A stretch of 64,000 nt of DNA from Butyricimonas sp. Marseille-P3923 (GTDB taxonomy: Bacteria; Bacteroidota; Bacteroidia; Bacteroidales; Marinifilaceae). Shown here in pieces: positions 33,043 through 43,907 of this stretch (positions are counted from its first letter, which is position 1; every line of letters starts with the position of its first letter). The position numbers were made by a program, and so were the translations under genes. A model generated the notes under the pieces. It saw only the letters and a program-made list of their open reading frames with translations. It ran no database searches and had not been told where the DNA came from. The stretch lies in the NCBI RefSeq assembly GCF_900184685.1, contig NZ_FXXL01000006.1, positions 1 through 64,000 of the forward strand, read 5' to 3'.

Positions 33043-34764
33043 TTATTTTACGATAGAAGTGAAATCACTGTTTTCGAAATATTTAGCGAACTCCATATCG
33101 GTAGCAGCTAATTGTTTGAATGAAGCGTCCATAGCGCATGCTTTGCTCAGATTACTCATTACAGCGTTAGCGTCATTGGTTCTCGCACCAATTACAGCTT
33201 TCAAGTAATAAGACATCGGGCATTCTTTGCTCTCTGCATTCAATTTCTTCAAAGCCTCGTTATTATTTCCGGCAAGTACGTTAGCCAAAGCGGCATTCAC
33301 GCAATTGCATTTTCCAAAATAATTTACAGCCGCAGCGTAGTCACCACTCTTGATAGCGATGATACCTTTGTTGTAGTCCACTTCCGGACCGACACCGGTA
33401 GCGGCACCGAAATAAACTTCAGCTTGTTTCAAATCACCATTCTTCAAGGCCACTGCACCCAAGTTGTTTTGTACAACGGGATTGTTAGCTGACAAAGAAT
33501 TAGCTTTATTGAAGTTTGCTTGAGCCTCTGCAACATTACCCATTTCGAATTGAACCATACCGGCGTCGTTGAAACCTCTCCAATCACTCGGGAATTGTTT
33601 CATGCAAGCCTGATAGATAGCCAACTTATCATTGTTATTATCAAACAAAGTAGCGGAATAAAGCAATTCGTCAACATTCAATTCAGCAGGATTGGATTTA
33701 GCCAATGCTTTCAACTCGTCGTCTGATTTACCAATCAATTCGGTATTTACCACGAACAAAGATCTTCTCAATTTCGGAAGGATTTGATCAGCCACAACGG
33801 CAAACACAGAAGCGATGTTCTTGATTTCTCTTTCTCTCACTTCAGGATCCGAATGCATTTCCAATACGCGAAGGATCAATTCTTTATCTTGGATATTTGA
33901 TTCTTCCATAGCTTTCTTGAATCCGTCCCAGTCTTCAGCAACCACAAATTTCTTGAAGAAATTCTCGTCTTTGTATTGCTCAACTTTACCTTTTCTCATT
34001 TGTTTTTTCAAGAAATCGGAAGAACCGGCTTCACGTTTGTTGGCCAATTTATCATTCCAGTCATAAGAACCGTCGGGTGAAGCGTATGATCTGATATCAA
34101 TACCATTCAAGTTCATGTTTTCTTTAGAAGCAGCTTCTTTGATATATGCTTCCAACTTCTTCATTTCTTCAGAAGTCATTTGTTTTGAACGGATATTAGC
34201 TGAATTAATCAAATAATAAATAGCAGCTTCTTCTTGTTGTTTGATAATTCTTTGGAATTTATCTTCACCGATAGTAGTAGCCGGAGCGTTAACAACCAGC
34301 ATTTCGGTAGCAATCACACCGTCACCGATCTTTCTCGGCTCGAATTTCACCACTTTAGCGCCTTTAGATCCGGTAATATCAATCTCCAAATCAGAAAGTC
34401 TCATCGCATCCTCAAAAGGAACACGGCTTACATAAGTAATCGTCTTTCCTGCTTCGTAAGGAATAACCTCTGCATTTCCCTGAACTTTCTCTCCTTGGAT
34501 GGCTTTCATCTCGTAAGCTTTCTCTCCACCTTTAAATCTTAACACGGGAGTAGCCTCGATAGCCACTTTCTTGTTAAAATATTTGGCAGGGAATGTCACG
34601 TCGATTTTCAAATCTACCATTCCACCTTTAGCCACTAATGTTTCCGGAGTTACAGAGTACGAAATTTCTCCTGCACGCTTCTTCATCTTGTTTAATGAAG
34701 AACAGGAAACAGTTATTAACCCAGACAAGGCAACAACAGCAACCAGACCTAATGTTCTTTTCAT
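33043..34764 (-). CDS. TPR lipoprotein with OmpA-like segment
   Basis: A 573-residue predicted lipoprotein (MKRTLGLVAVVALSGLITVSC; Cys21). The N-terminal beta-rich part (about 30-170) is followed by a segment that resembles an OmpA-like peptidoglycan-binding core: GIDIRSYASPDGSYDWNDKL, then ANKREAGSSDFLKKQ. The C-terminal third contains TPR repeats (DWRGFNDAGMVQFEMGNVAE, ANNPVVQNNLGAVALKNGD, DYNKGIIAIKSGDYAAAVNY). It is probably an abundant outer-membrane or periplasmic protein. It has its own terminator. The exact role is not known to me. Confidence 0.85.
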   Translation of the reverse strand: MKRTLGLVAVVALSGLITVSCSSLNKMKKRAGEISYSVTPETLVAKGGMVDLKIDVTFPAKYFNKKVAIEATPVLRFKGGEKAYEMKAIQGEKVQGNAEVIPYEAGKTITYVSRVPFEDAMRLSDLEIDITGSKGAKVVKFEPRKIGDGVIATEMLVVNAPATTIGEDKFQRIIKQQEEAAIYYLINSANIRSKQMTSEEMKKLEAYIKEAASKENMNLNGIDIRSYASPDGSYDWNDKLANKREAGSSDFLKKQMRKGKVEQYKDENFFKKFVVAEDWDGFKKAMEESNIQDKELILRVLEMHSDPEVREREIKNIASVFAVVADQILPKLRRSLFVVNTELIGKSDDELKALAKSNPAELNVDELLYSATLFDNNNDKLAIYQACMKQFPSDWRGFNDAGMVQFEMGNVAEAQANFNKANSLSANNPVVQNNLGAVALKNGDLKQAEVYFGAATGVGPEVDYNKGIIAIKSGDYAAAVNYFGKCNCVNAALANVLAGNNNEALKKLNAESKECPMSYYLKAVIGARTNDANAVMSNLSKACAMDASFKQLAATDMEFAKYFENSDFTSIVK

Positions 34765-34880
34765 AATGATTTCTTAATTTTATTTGTAATACTCAAATTA
34801 GTTCACATGTTTTTTCACAAAACAAATGTATAAAAATTTATCTATATACGAAATCCTTCGCACAAATTTTGTACCAAACT

Positions 34881-37508
34881 CTAATTAATTTTGTCCAAAA
34901 TTAATTTTTCTGCTCTTTCAAGTGCGCGAGACACCCCATTCGGATCAGATCCCCCTGCTGTAGCGAAGAATGGTTGACCACCGCCGCCACCTTTGATTTC
35001 CACCGCCGCATCTTTCACGATCTGTCCGGCATGCAATCCATAATCCTTCACTAAAGTATCGTTAATCATCACTGTCAAGTGAGGTTTTCCGTTAAATACT
35101 CCTCCTAACACGAGTACCAGATTATCCAACTCACCCTTTAACTGGAACGCGACATCTTTTGCCGCCGCCGGAGCCATACCGACCGTCCTCACGATCATGT
35201 TGATATCCCGAATCACGCGCTTTTCATTCTTCAACGCTTCCTTGAGTATTTTCAAACTCTCTTGAGTGAATTTCTCCACGTCCTTTTTCAGTCCCTCGTT
35301 CTCGTCCATCAATTCCTTGATATTCTCCAATATTCCGCGATTGGATTTGAACATGCTATCCATTTGTTTCAGCATCTTGAACGTGTTCAGTATATAACTT
35401 TCTGCTTTAGCCGCGGTAATTGCCTCTATACGACGAACTCCGGCAGACACTGAACTTTCGGACATGATCTTAAAGAAACCGATCTGTCCCGTGGCATGGG
35501 CATGTGTACCTCCACACAATTCCACAGATTCCCCAAATTTCACCACACGTACCAGATCGCCATACTTCTCTCCGAATATTGCCATCGCCCCCATTTTCTT
35601 TGCCTGACCAATCGGAATTGCCCGACTCTCCTCCAGCGGATAGTTTTTCCGTATCTCCTCGTTCACGATTGCTGCCACTTTGTCCAACTCCTCGTCTGTC
35701 ACTTTCTGGAAATGCGAAAAGTCAAAACGCAGATACTCGTCGCTCACGAACGATCCTTTCTGTTCCACGTGAGTTCCCAACACTTTTCTCAAAGCATAAT
35801 GCAACAAATGCGTGGATGTATGATTATTCTCCGTGGCAACCCGTTTATCCAAATCGACCTTGGCAGTAAAAACCTGAGTCAGGTCTTCCGGCAAACGATC
35901 GGTGAGATGCACCGTCAACCCGTTTTCTTTCTGCGTATCCAGAATATTTATCTTTTCGGTTTCGGAAATCAACCAACCGCGATCACCTACCTGTCCCCCG
36001 CTCTCTCCATAGAAAGGTGTTATATTGAATATCAACTGATAAAACGCCTTCCCTTTCGTACTCACCCGGCGATAGCGTGTAATCTGTACTTCCGTTTCCG
36101 TGTAATCATATCCCACGAACTCCTGCGTGTCGTCTGAAATCAACTCCACCCAATCATCCGTATTTACAGCCGCGGCTGAACGCGAACGCTCTTTCTGCGC
36201 CTCCATTTCCGCCTTAAACTCCCTGCGATTCACCACCAGCCCGTGTTCTTTCAAAATTAATTCGGTCAAATCCAACGGGAAACCGTAAGTATCATACAAC
36301 TCGAAAGCCACGTTACCCGGCACGGTCAAATAATCCTCCGCCTTGGTTTTCTCTATAATCTTATCCAATAACTTGATACCCTTATCCAAGGTGCGCAAGA
36401 ATGCATTTTCCTCTTCTTGAATCACACGCTCGATCAGTACCCGTTGTGACACTAACTCGGGGAAATGCTGTCCCATTACTTCAATCAGCACCGGAACCAA
36501 TTTATACATGAAAGCATCTTTCTGATCCAAGAATGTATACGCGTAGCGTACGGCTCTCCGCAAAATACGACGGATCACGTATCCGGCTTTCACGTTCGAG
36601 GGCAACTGCCCGTCCGTGATAGAAAAAGCAATCGTTCGCAAGTGATCGGCAATTACGCGCATAGCCACGTCCGCCGCACTATCCTTCCCGTATTCTTTAC
36701 CGCTCAACCGAGCTATCTCCCCAATAATCGGGGTAAATACATCGGTATCGTAATTGGACGTTTTCCCTTGTACCGCCATGCATAAACGCTCGAAGCCCAT
36801 CCCCGTATCCACGTGATGGCTCGGCAAGTTCTCCAGATTGCCATCCGCTTTCCGGTTATACTGCATAAACACAAGATTCCATATCTCGATCACCAAAGGA
36901 TTGTCCTTGTTAACCAAGTCACGCCCCGGCTTAATCTTGCGTTCTTCGTCAGGGCGCAAATCAATATGTATCTCGGAACAGGGACCGCAGGGTCCCATTT
37001 CTCCCATTTCCCAGAAATTATCTTTTTTATTCCCGTACAATATTTGTTCCTTGGGCAAATACTGCAACCAATACTCCAAGGCTTCATTATCCGCGTCAAG
37101 ATGATCCTCCTTGTTCCCCTCGAAAACCGTGGCGTACAATCGGTTTTTATCCAACTTCATCTCTTCCGTCAGAAACTCCCACGCGTAAGCTATTGCCTCT
37201 TTCTTGAAATAATCCCCGAATGACCAGTTCCCCAACATCTCGAACATCGTGTGATGATAAGTATCATGCCCTACCTCTTCCAAATCGTTATGTTTTCCCG
37301 ATACCCGCAGACATTTCTGCGAATCCGCCACCCGAGTCGCTTTCGGACGAACATTACCTAATATAATATCCTTGAACTGGTTCATTCCGGCATTCGTGAA
37401 CATCAACGTGGGATCCCCCTTGATGACCATCGGTGCCGAAGGTACTATCGTATGTGATTTCTTCTCAAAAAAATCTAAAAATTTCTGTCTAATCTCTGCC
37501 GACTTCAT
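34881..37508 (-). CDS. alaS: Alanyl-tRNA synthetase
   Basis: An 875-residue class II synthetase for alanine. I chose the ATG at 37508 because [20 protein letters not shown] matches the usual N-terminus. The catalytic domain includes [20 protein letters not shown]. The editing domain has the zinc-site motifs [11 protein letters not shown] and [13 protein letters not shown]. The C-terminal C-Ala domain has [17 protein letters not shown]. The length is normal. The upstream M23 gene is divergent. Confidence 0.98.
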   Translation of the reverse strand: MKSAEIRQKFLDFFEKKSHTIVPSAPMVIKGDPTLMFTNAGMNQFKDIILGNVRPKATRVADSQKCLRVSGKHNDLEEVGHDTYHHTMFEMLGNWSFGDYFKKEAIAYAWEFLTEEMKLDKNRLYATVFEGNKEDHLDADNEALEYWLQYLPKEQILYGNKKDNFWEMGEMGPCGPCSEIHIDLRPDEERKIKPGRDLVNKDNPLVIEIWNLVFMQYNRKADGNLENLPSHHVDTGMGFERLCMAVQGKTSNYDTDVFTPIIGEIARLSGKEYGKDSAADVAMRVIADHLRTIAFSITDGQLPSNVKAGYVIRRILRRAVRYAYTFLDQKDAFMYKLVPVLIEVMGQHFPELVSQRVLIERVIQEEENAFLRTLDKGIKLLDKIIEKTKAEDYLTVPGNVAFELYDTYGFPLDLTELILKEHGLVVNRREFKAEMEAQKERSRSAAAVNTDDWVELISDDTQEFVGYDYTETEVQITRYRRVSTKGKAFYQLIFNITPFYGESGGQVGDRGWLISETEKINILDTQKENGLTVHLTDRLPEDLTQVFTAKVDLDKRVATENNHTSTHLLHYALRKVLGTHVEQKGSFVSDEYLRFDFSHFQKVTDEELDKVAAIVNEEIRKNYPLEESRAIPIGQAKKMGAMAIFGEKYGDLVRVVKFGESVELCGGTHAHATGQIGFFKIMSESSVSAGVRRIEAITAAKAESYILNTFKMLKQMDSMFKSNRGILENIKELMDENEGLKKDVEKFTQESLKILKEALKNEKRVIRDINMIVRTVGMAPAAAKDVAFQLKGELDNLVLVLGGVFNGKPHLTVMINDTLVKDYGLHAGQIVKDAAVEIKGGGGGQPFFATAGGSDPNGVSRALERAEKLILDKIN

Positions 37509-37608
37509 ACACTCAATATTTAGTAAATCCACCATTAAACAACGAATGTTACTTCTCACATTCAAACGGAAATATCATGTAATCATATTGATTGCCTGAT
37601 TTCCCAAG

Positions 37609-37638
37609 TTGCAAAATTAGATTTTTTCTTTAACTTTG
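37609..37638 (+). promoter_or_regulatory. Promoter of the M23 peptidase gene
   Basis: TTG (37609-37611) is followed by a 19-bp spacer and TAACTTTG (37631-37638), a good Bacteroidetes promoter. Transcription would start about 25 bases before the ATG at 37670. On the opposite strand TAATTTTG (37619-37612) is a possible -7 box for alaS. Confidence 0.75.
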
Positions 37639-37669
37639 CATCGGAAATACTATTTTTTATTGAGTAACT

Positions 37670-38638
37670 ATGCGAAAAGCAGGGTATCATTTTAATTCGG
37701 ACACACTATCTTTTGATAAAATAGAATCAACTCTAAGGAAAAAAACTTGGCGGTTGTTCAAAAAATTCTTCTCCAGCTTCTCGTTGGCCATCGTCATGCT
37801 ATACCTCGTGTATGCATTCATTGATTCCCCGAAAGAGAAACAGTTAAAACGCAAATACGAAGAAGTTCTTACCCAATACAGCCTTCTCAGCAACAAGGTA
37901 GAATACCTTGATAATGTTCTGAAAGACATGGAATCAAGAGATGACAATATCTATCGGGTGATTTTCGAGACAGAACCGATACCGTCCACCATCAGGCGTG
38001 CCGGCTCAGGTGGAGTGGACCAATACGAACATCTGAAACATCTGGATAACTCCGATCTGATTATCGGGACAGCTAAAAAAATCGACGAACTGTCCAAAGC
38101 CATTTTTGTCCAGAGCAAATCTTTTGATGCCATCGAAAATCTGGCTAAAAACAAAATAGAAATGCTGGCATCCATTCCGGCAATCTTACCCGTGTCGTTA
38201 AAAGAAGCTCATCAAGTAAGCTCCTCATACGGCTACAGGATGCACCCTATATACAAAACGATGAAGTTTCACGCCGGCATGGATTTCACAGGAGCCATAG
38301 GCACACCGATTTATGCCACGGGGAACGGCCTTGTCGTGGAAAGCCAGTTTGACAAAGGGTACGGTCGTCACGTTATCATTGATCATGGGTTCAGCTACCA
38401 AACGATGTACGCCCACATGGAAAAAATTGTCGTGAAGAAAGGACAAACTGTCAAGAGAGGGGATGTCATCGGCTACCTCGGTAATACCGGACTCTCTACC
38501 GGACCTCATTTACATTACGAAGTCCGGAAAAACGAAAAACCCGTAGATCCTATCAATTTCTACTTCAACGACCTCTCCCCTGACGAGTTCGAAAAGTTAG
38601 TAGAGATAGCGAACAACACGGGACAAAGCATGGACTAA
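37670..38638 (+). CDS. M23 family metallopeptidase (membrane-anchored)
   Basis: A 322-residue peptidoglycan hydrolase or regulator. A membrane segment lies near 36-50 (FSLAIVMLYLVYAFI). A coiled-coil stretch follows (KEKQLKRKYEEVLTQYSLLS). The M23/LytM domain (about 180-300) has YGYRMHPIYKTMKFHAGMDF, with His and Asp zinc ligands, and GPHLHYEVRKN with the catalytic HxH. All metal ligands are present, so it should be an active D,D-endopeptidase. It heads a plus-strand run with the MerR, Nif3 and zinc-ribbon genes. Confidence 0.95.
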   Translation: MRKAGYHFNSDTLSFDKIESTLRKKTWRLFKKFFSSFSLAIVMLYLVYAFIDSPKEKQLKRKYEEVLTQYSLLSNKVEYLDNVLKDMESRDDNIYRVIFETEPIPSTIRRAGSGGVDQYEHLKHLDNSDLIIGTAKKIDELSKAIFVQSKSFDAIENLAKNKIEMLASIPAILPVSLKEAHQVSSSYGYRMHPIYKTMKFHAGMDFTGAIGTPIYATGNGLVVESQFDKGYGRHVIIDHGFSYQTMYAHMEKIVVKKGQTVKRGDVIGYLGNTGLSTGPHLHYEVRKNEKPVDPINFYFNDLSPDEFEKLVEIANNTGQSMD

Positions 38639-38742
38639 CAAATTGTAGATTTACGATTTTAGATTTAAAGATTGTATAACACTGGTATTGAAATCTGAAA
38701 ATAATCTCATTTTCAATTTCCAATTTTCAACTTTCAATTATT

Positions 38743-39075
38743 ATGGTGGAAGAAGAAGCATTAAAACTGTATTACTCTATCGGAGAAGTAGCCGAGATGT
38801 TTGGGGTTAATACTTCCCTCATCCGGTTTTGGGAAAAAGAGTTTGATGTAATCAAACCCCACAAGACCAAAAAAGGGAACCGCCAGTTCACGAAAGCAGA
38901 TATAGACAACTTTCATCTGATCTACCACCTCGTGAAGGAAAAAGGAATGACACTGAAAGGTGCGCAACAACAGTTGAAAAACCGCAAAGAAGAAACCGAG
39001 CTTCATTTCGAAGTCGTGAAACGGCTGAAAAACATAAAAGAAGAACTGTTATCTATCAAAAATCAACTGCCATAA
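38743..39075 (+). CDS. MerR family transcriptional regulator
   Basis: A 110-residue regulator with a MerR-type winged helix: YYSIGEVAEMFGVNTSLIRF, then WEKEFDVIKPHKTKKGNRQF and ADIDNFHLIYHLVKEKGMTL. A short coiled coil (LKNRKEETELHFEVVKRLKN) should make the dimer. There is no effector domain. This compact form is common in Bacteroidetes next to the M23 peptidase gene. Confidence 0.95.
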   Translation: MVEEEALKLYYSIGEVAEMFGVNTSLIRFWEKEFDVIKPHKTKKGNRQFTKADIDNFHLIYHLVKEKGMTLKGAQQQLKNRKEETELHFEVVKRLKNIKEELLSIKNQLP

Positions 39076-39141
39076 TAATTTTAGATTTATGATTTTAGAT
39101 TTATGAATTTCACAAGCTAATATCATAAAAACAGCAAGACC

Positions 39142-39927
39142 ATGTACATTAAAGAAATTATTGCGCTAATAGAAGAATATGCCCCCCTAAAATTCCAAGC
39201 GAGTTTTGATAACTCCGGGTTACTTTGTGGAGATCCCAAACGGGAATTAACTTCCGTGCTTTTATGCATTGACGTAACAGAGGAAGTCGTGAACGAGGCC
39301 ATTACCCACGGTCACAACTTAATCATCTCGCACCACCCGCTTATCTTCAGCGGGTTGAAACACATTACACCTGCCACGTACGTGGAACGCTGCGTGATCT
39401 CCGCTATCAAACATGATATCACGATCTACGCCGCCCACACGAACATGGATGTCGTTGCCAATGGTGTCAGCGGGCGCATGGCGGATAAATTACACTTGCA
39501 TAACAGGCAAATATTACAACCGGAAGGCGACCTCTCGGAAGGCAACGGCTTCGGCATTATCGGGGAACTTGAAACTCCGGTCGAAAGCATGGCATTTCTC
39601 CGACAAGTGAAAGCAACATTCCACTGTGACAGGCTACGCTACACGCGACCTCATACTCCCTCTATCCATAAAGTTGCTGTTTGTGGCGGAGCCGGAGCCT
39701 CTTTTTTCAACCGGGCTCTAGCGAATGCCGCGGATATCTATATCTCCGGTGATTTCAAATATCATGATTTCTTTCTCACGGAAAACCGGATTATGATAGC
39801 AGACATAGGACATTATGAAAGCGAACAATTCACAAAAGAGATATTTTATGAGATACTTACAAAAAAAATATCTACATTTGCGGTTCAGTTTTCAGAGATT
39901 AATACAAATCCGATTAAGTATTTATAA
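39142..39927 (+). CDS. Nif3-like dinuclear metal centre protein
   Basis: A 261-residue member of the Nif3/YbgI (GTP cyclohydrolase I type 2-like) family, which forms toroidal hexamers with two metals per subunit. Metal-binding motifs are NLIISHHPLIFSGLKH (about 56-71), AAHTNMDVV and the C-terminal DIGHYESEQF. The length matches the short form, without the inserted PII-like domain that makes other family members about 365 residues. The cellular role of the family is unsettled. It is followed after 3 bp by the zinc-ribbon gene. Confidence 0.95.
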   Translation: MYIKEIIALIEEYAPLKFQASFDNSGLLCGDPKRELTSVLLCIDVTEEVVNEAITHGHNLIISHHPLIFSGLKHITPATYVERCVISAIKHDITIYAAHTNMDVVANGVSGRMADKLHLHNRQILQPEGDLSEGNGFGIIGELETPVESMAFLRQVKATFHCDRLRYTRPHTPSIHKVAVCGGAGASFFNRALANAADIYISGDFKYHDFFLTENRIMIADIGHYESEQFTKEIFYEILTKKISTFAVQFSEINTNPIKYL

Positions 39928-39930
39928 TAT

Positions 39931-40773
39931 ATGGTGACGAATAACAATGAGAAAATGCAAGAGCTGACAGTTGAAGAAAAACTGCAGAACCTGTATGAAT
40001 TACAACGAATTGACACCGAGATCGATAAAATCAAAACTCTTCGAGGAGAATTACCTTTGGAAGTTCAAGACCTTGAAGATGAGATCGCGGGGCTAGAAAC
40101 ACGTATCGAAAACTTGAAGGCTGAATTAAGCGAACTTGATAAAACGACTTCCACGAGGAAGCAAGAAATCAAGAAAGCAGAAGAAGCGATAAAAAAATAT
40201 AGCGAGCAACTCGACAACGTACGTAACAACCGTGAATACGACGCGTTGAGCAAAGAAATCGAATTCCAAAAACTCGAAATCGAATTACAAGAAAAAAGAA
40301 TCCGTGAAGCGACCAAAGCCAAAGCGGAAAAAGACGCGTTAATGGAAGAATCCAAAAAGCGTTACGAGGATAAGGTTTCCGACCTCGAAGCCAAGAAAAA
40401 CGAGTTGAACGACATTATCAACGAAACACACAAGGACGAGGAATCCTTACAAATAAAATCCGAACAATTGGCTGCAACTATCGACGATCGTCTATTGACC
40501 GCTTATCGTCGTATTCGTTCCAACGCACGCAACGGTCTGGCTGTTGTAACCGTGGATCGTGACGCTTGCGGCGGATGTTTCAACAAAATTCCGCCACAAA
40601 GACAATTGGATATCCGTTCCCGGAAGAAAATTATCGTCTGTGAATACTGTGGTCGTATCCTCATCGATAAATACATCTGTGATTACGACGGCTCGCAACA
40701 AAAAGCAGACCTTGACGCTCTCCTTGATGCACAAAAGAAAAAAGGACGAAGAATTAGAAAATCAGAAGAATAA
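39931..40773 (+). CDS. C4-type zinc-ribbon coiled-coil protein
   Basis: A 280-residue protein with a long antiparallel coiled coil (about 25-180, for example LEDEIAGLETRIENLKAELS) and a C-terminal zinc ribbon with CGGCFNKIPPQ and CEYCGRILID. It belongs to the CT398-like family, which is often next to nif3 as it is here. Members are suggested to bind nucleic acid or link protein complexes. An internal Met at residue 9 is an alternative start. Confidence 0.93.
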   Translation: MVTNNNEKMQELTVEEKLQNLYELQRIDTEIDKIKTLRGELPLEVQDLEDEIAGLETRIENLKAELSELDKTTSTRKQEIKKAEEAIKKYSEQLDNVRNNREYDALSKEIEFQKLEIELQEKRIREATKAKAEKDALMEESKKRYEDKVSDLEAKKNELNDIINETHKDEESLQIKSEQLAATIDDRLLTAYRRIRSNARNGLAVVTVDRDACGGCFNKIPPQRQLDIRSRKKIIVCEYCGRILIDKYICDYDGSQQKADLDALLDAQKKKGRRIRKSEE

Positions 40774-40780
40774 ATAAAAG

Positions 40781-40864
40781 TCAAAGGTCCATAAGGTCCA
40801 TAAAGTCCATAAGGTCAACAATTGACACGAGGGCATAAACCTATAAACATTGACTTTACGGACC
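40781..40864. repeat. 9-bp periodic inverted-repeat element (copy 2)
   Basis: Tandem units GGTCCATAA, GGTCCATAA, AGTCCATAA (from 40786) are followed by an inverted copy at 40852-40864 (GACTTTACGGACC). That copy is complementary to 40795-40807 at 12 of 13 positions. It belongs to the family also seen at 20387-20480 and 51467-51582, with CC in place of TC. Confidence 0.8.
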
Positions 40865-40865
40865 A

Positions 40866-40893
40866 AAGGGGGCTTTTTGAAAAGCCCCTTTTT
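40866..40893 (+). terminator. Terminator after the zinc-ribbon gene
   Basis: GGGGCTTTT (40869-40877) pairs with AAAAGCCCC (40880-40888) and is followed by TTTTT. It separates the M23-MerR-Nif3-zinc-ribbon run from valS. Confidence 0.85.
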
Positions 40894-40922
40894 ACGAATC
40901 TAAAATTTTAATTTAAAACAAA

Positions 40923-43544
40923 ATGATTCCAACAAACTACGATCCGCGAAAAAGCGAAGAGAAATGGTATCAATACTGGATGGAACATCGTTTTTTCCAT
41001 TCCGTTGTTGATAAAAAGAGAACTCCGTATTGTATTGTTATTCCCCCGCCTAACGTCACGGGAGTCCTGCACATGGGACATATGTTGAACAACACGATAC
41101 AGGATGTACTCGTCAGACGGGCTCGCTTGCAAGGAAAGAACGCTTGTTGGGTTCCCGGAACAGACCATGCCTCTATCGCCACGGAAGCCAAAGTGGTTGC
41201 CAAATTGAAAAGCGAAGGCATAGAGAAACGGGACCTTACCCGGGAAGAATTTTTGAAACATGCTTGGGCATGGACAGAGAAACACGGGGGAATCATCCTT
41301 GAACAATTGAAACGCCTCGGTGCCTCTTGCGATTGGGACAGAACCTGCTTCACGATGGATGAAATCCGTTCGGAAAGCGTGATTCGCGTATTTGTAGACC
41401 TTTACAACAAAGGATTGATCTACCGGGGTATCCGAATGGTGAATTGGGACCCGTCAGCCAAAACAGCCGTGTCTGATGAAGAAGTAATCTACAAAGAGGA
41501 ACACAGCAAACTGTATTACCTCCGCTACAAAATAGAAGGCTCGGACAACGAGTACATCACCATTGCCACCACCCGACCGGAAACCATTCTCGGGGATAGC
41601 GCCGTGTGCGTGAACCCGAATGACGAACGTTTCCGCCATCTGGCAGGTAAAAAATGTATCGTGCCGCTCGTGAATCGTGTCATCCCGATTATCCAAGACG
41701 AGTACGTGGATATGGAATTCGGTACCGGTGCGTTGAAAATCACACCCGCCCACGATATTAACGACTATGAAATCGGTTTCAAGCATCATCTTGAATCCAT
41801 CGATATTTTCAACGACGACGGGACACTGAACGAGAACGCCCAACTTTTCGTGGGCAAAGATCGTTTTGTCGTGCGTCAGGAAATCATCCCGGCATTGGAA
41901 CAAGCAGGTAATCTGGTAAAAATCGAGGACTACAATAATAAAGTAGGCTACTCCGAACGTACCAACGTGGTTATCGAGCCGAAGCTCTCCATGCAATGGT
42001 TCCTGAAAATGAAAGATTTGGCTCAACCGGCATTAAACGCCGTGATGAACGACGACATTCGTTTGACACCATCGAAATTCAAGAACACCTATCGTTACTG
42101 GATGGAGAACGTGAAAGACTGGTGCATCAGCCGTCAATTATGGTGGGGACACCAGATTCCGGTGTACTATCTGCCGGATAGCAACGATTACGTGGTAGCC
42201 AATACTAGAGAAGAAGCGGCAAAACTGGTAAGAGAAAAATTCGGGAAAGACATCCCCGCCGATCAATTGCGTCAAGATGAAGACTGTCTTGATACTTGGT
42301 TCTCCTCGTGGTTATGGCCGATCTCCGTTTTCAACGGCATATTGGAGCCGGACAACGAGGACATCAATTACTATTACCCGACCACGGATCTAGTTTCCGG
42401 ACCGGATATTCTTTTCTTCTGGATGGCACGCATGATTATGGCAGGCTACGAGTACAGGCACGAGAAACCGTTCAAAAATCTTTACCTAACAGGTATCGTA
42501 CGCGACAAATTACATCGCAAAATGTCCAAATCACTCGGTAATTCACCCGACCCTCTTGACCTCATCAATCAATACGGGGCAGACGGTGTACGGGTAGGTA
42601 TGCTTTTATGCGCACCCGCCGGTGGTGATTTATTATTTGACGAGAGTCTGCCGGAGCAAGGACGCAATTTCACGACGAAAGTGTGGAACGCCTTCCGTCT
42701 GGTAAGCAACTGGAAAGTAGCGGACATCGAACAACCGCAACATTCCAAGCTGGCACTCGATTGGTTTGAACAATACCTTAACAAGTGTAAGGAAACATTG
42801 AACAACCAATTCGACCAATATCGCTTGTCGGAAGCTCTAATGACGGTATATACCGGATTTCGCGACGAGTTTTCATCTTGGTTGTTGGAAATCATCAAAC
42901 CGGGATTCGAACAACCCATTGACCGGACAACTTACGAGAAGACTATTTATCTCTTCGAAGAGATGTTGCAATTACTCCATCCCTTCATGCCGTTTATCAC
43001 GGAAGAAATATGGCAAAACTTACGGGAACGCAAAGAAGGCGAGAGCATCATGATTTCCGTGCAACCTCAACCCGGCAGCTATGATGAAAACTTCCTGAGC
43101 GAATTTGAAAACACCAAAGAAGTTATCGCAGGTATCCGTACCATCCGCAAACAAAATAACGTTGCTTTCAAAGATGCCATCTCGTTAAGAGTAAAAAGCA
43201 ACGACCGCTACCCGCTACGCTTCGAAAGCGTAATCATTAAAATGGGTAACATCAGCGACGTTGAAATGGTGGACGAAACCGTCAAAGGCGCATGGAGTTT
43301 TATCAGCAACACCGTTGAATACTTCATCCCCGCCGTGGGCGAAGTAGACACGGAAGAAAAAAGAGCCAAACTGGAAGCCGATCTGGCTTACGCCCAAGGG
43401 TTCCTCGCTTCCGTCATGAAGAAACTGAATAACGAAAAATTCATGAGCGGAGCCCCCGCACAAGTCATCGAAAACGAACGCAAAAAACAAGCTGACGCCG
43501 AAGCCAAAATCAAAGCTATCGAGCAACAGTTAGCTGAACTGTAA
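40923..43544 (+). CDS. valS: Valyl-tRNA synthetase
   Basis: An 873-residue class I synthetase for valine. The HIGH motif is HMGH in [17 protein letters not shown] (about 39-55). The editing domain includes [18 protein letters not shown]. The KMSKS loop is [16 protein letters not shown] (about 525-540). The anticodon-binding domain and the C-terminal valyl coiled coil ([20 protein letters not shown]) are complete. Confidence 0.98.
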   Translation: MIPTNYDPRKSEEKWYQYWMEHRFFHSVVDKKRTPYCIVIPPPNVTGVLHMGHMLNNTIQDVLVRRARLQGKNACWVPGTDHASIATEAKVVAKLKSEGIEKRDLTREEFLKHAWAWTEKHGGIILEQLKRLGASCDWDRTCFTMDEIRSESVIRVFVDLYNKGLIYRGIRMVNWDPSAKTAVSDEEVIYKEEHSKLYYLRYKIEGSDNEYITIATTRPETILGDSAVCVNPNDERFRHLAGKKCIVPLVNRVIPIIQDEYVDMEFGTGALKITPAHDINDYEIGFKHHLESIDIFNDDGTLNENAQLFVGKDRFVVRQEIIPALEQAGNLVKIEDYNNKVGYSERTNVVIEPKLSMQWFLKMKDLAQPALNAVMNDDIRLTPSKFKNTYRYWMENVKDWCISRQLWWGHQIPVYYLPDSNDYVVANTREEAAKLVREKFGKDIPADQLRQDEDCLDTWFSSWLWPISVFNGILEPDNEDINYYYPTTDLVSGPDILFFWMARMIMAGYEYRHEKPFKNLYLTGIVRDKLHRKMSKSLGNSPDPLDLINQYGADGVRVGMLLCAPAGGDLLFDESLPEQGRNFTTKVWNAFRLVSNWKVADIEQPQHSKLALDWFEQYLNKCKETLNNQFDQYRLSEALMTVYTGFRDEFSSWLLEIIKPGFEQPIDRTTYEKTIYLFEEMLQLLHPFMPFITEEIWQNLRERKEGESIMISVQPQPGSYDENFLSEFENTKEVIAGIRTIRKQNNVAFKDAISLRVKSNDRYPLRFESVIIKMGNISDVEMVDETVKGAWSFISNTVEYFIPAVGEVDTEEKRAKLEADLAYAQGFLASVMKKLNNEKFMSGAPAQVIENERKKQADAEAKIKAIEQQLAEL

Positions 43545-43551
43545 AAATCCG

Positions 43552-43597
43552 AAAAAAAGTCCCGGGAATCATATTCGCATTTCCGGGACTTTTTTTT
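43552..43597 (+). terminator. Terminator after valS
   Basis: AGTCCCGG (43558-43565) pairs with CCGGGACT (43583-43590), flanked by seven A on the left and a run of eight T on the right. The loop is 17 bases. Confidence 0.87.
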
Positions 43598-43907
43598 ACA
43601 TCAAACAGAATAATCGCCCAATTCAAGAAAAATATAAACAGAAATCAAACACCCGCACATATATTCCAATTCCATCACTATGCAACAACATTACTCCCCT
43701 CCGGTCCTATATAAAACACGGTCGGGAGTTGATCTGGCGTTGTTGCCCGTTCTCACCCTCATCACATCCCATTTTCATCTAAACTTCTCCGGATACGCTC
43801 CACTCGCTCCCTCCTTACATCAAATTCCGCAAACTGAAGATTATTTCTTATATTTGCACAAGAACCACAAATCTATTCGTCAGTGAATTTATTAAAGATG
43901 ATAAAAC
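43598..43907. other. Gap upstream of the M48 peptidase gene
   Basis: No convincing gene is seen. A 68-residue open frame at 43680-43886 runs through the promoter and has no signal or family feature. The only clear element is the -7 box at 43849-43856. Confidence 0.5.
43849..43856 (+). promoter_or_regulatory. -7 box of the M48 peptidase gene
   Basis: TATATTTG is a perfect Bacteroidetes -7 match 51 bp before the ATG at 43908. The -33 region is weak. Confidence 0.6.

Noticed and set aside
43680-43886. 68-residue open frame upstream of the M48 gene
   Set aside because: It overlaps the M48 promoter, has no signal or domain, and lacks a promoter of its own.
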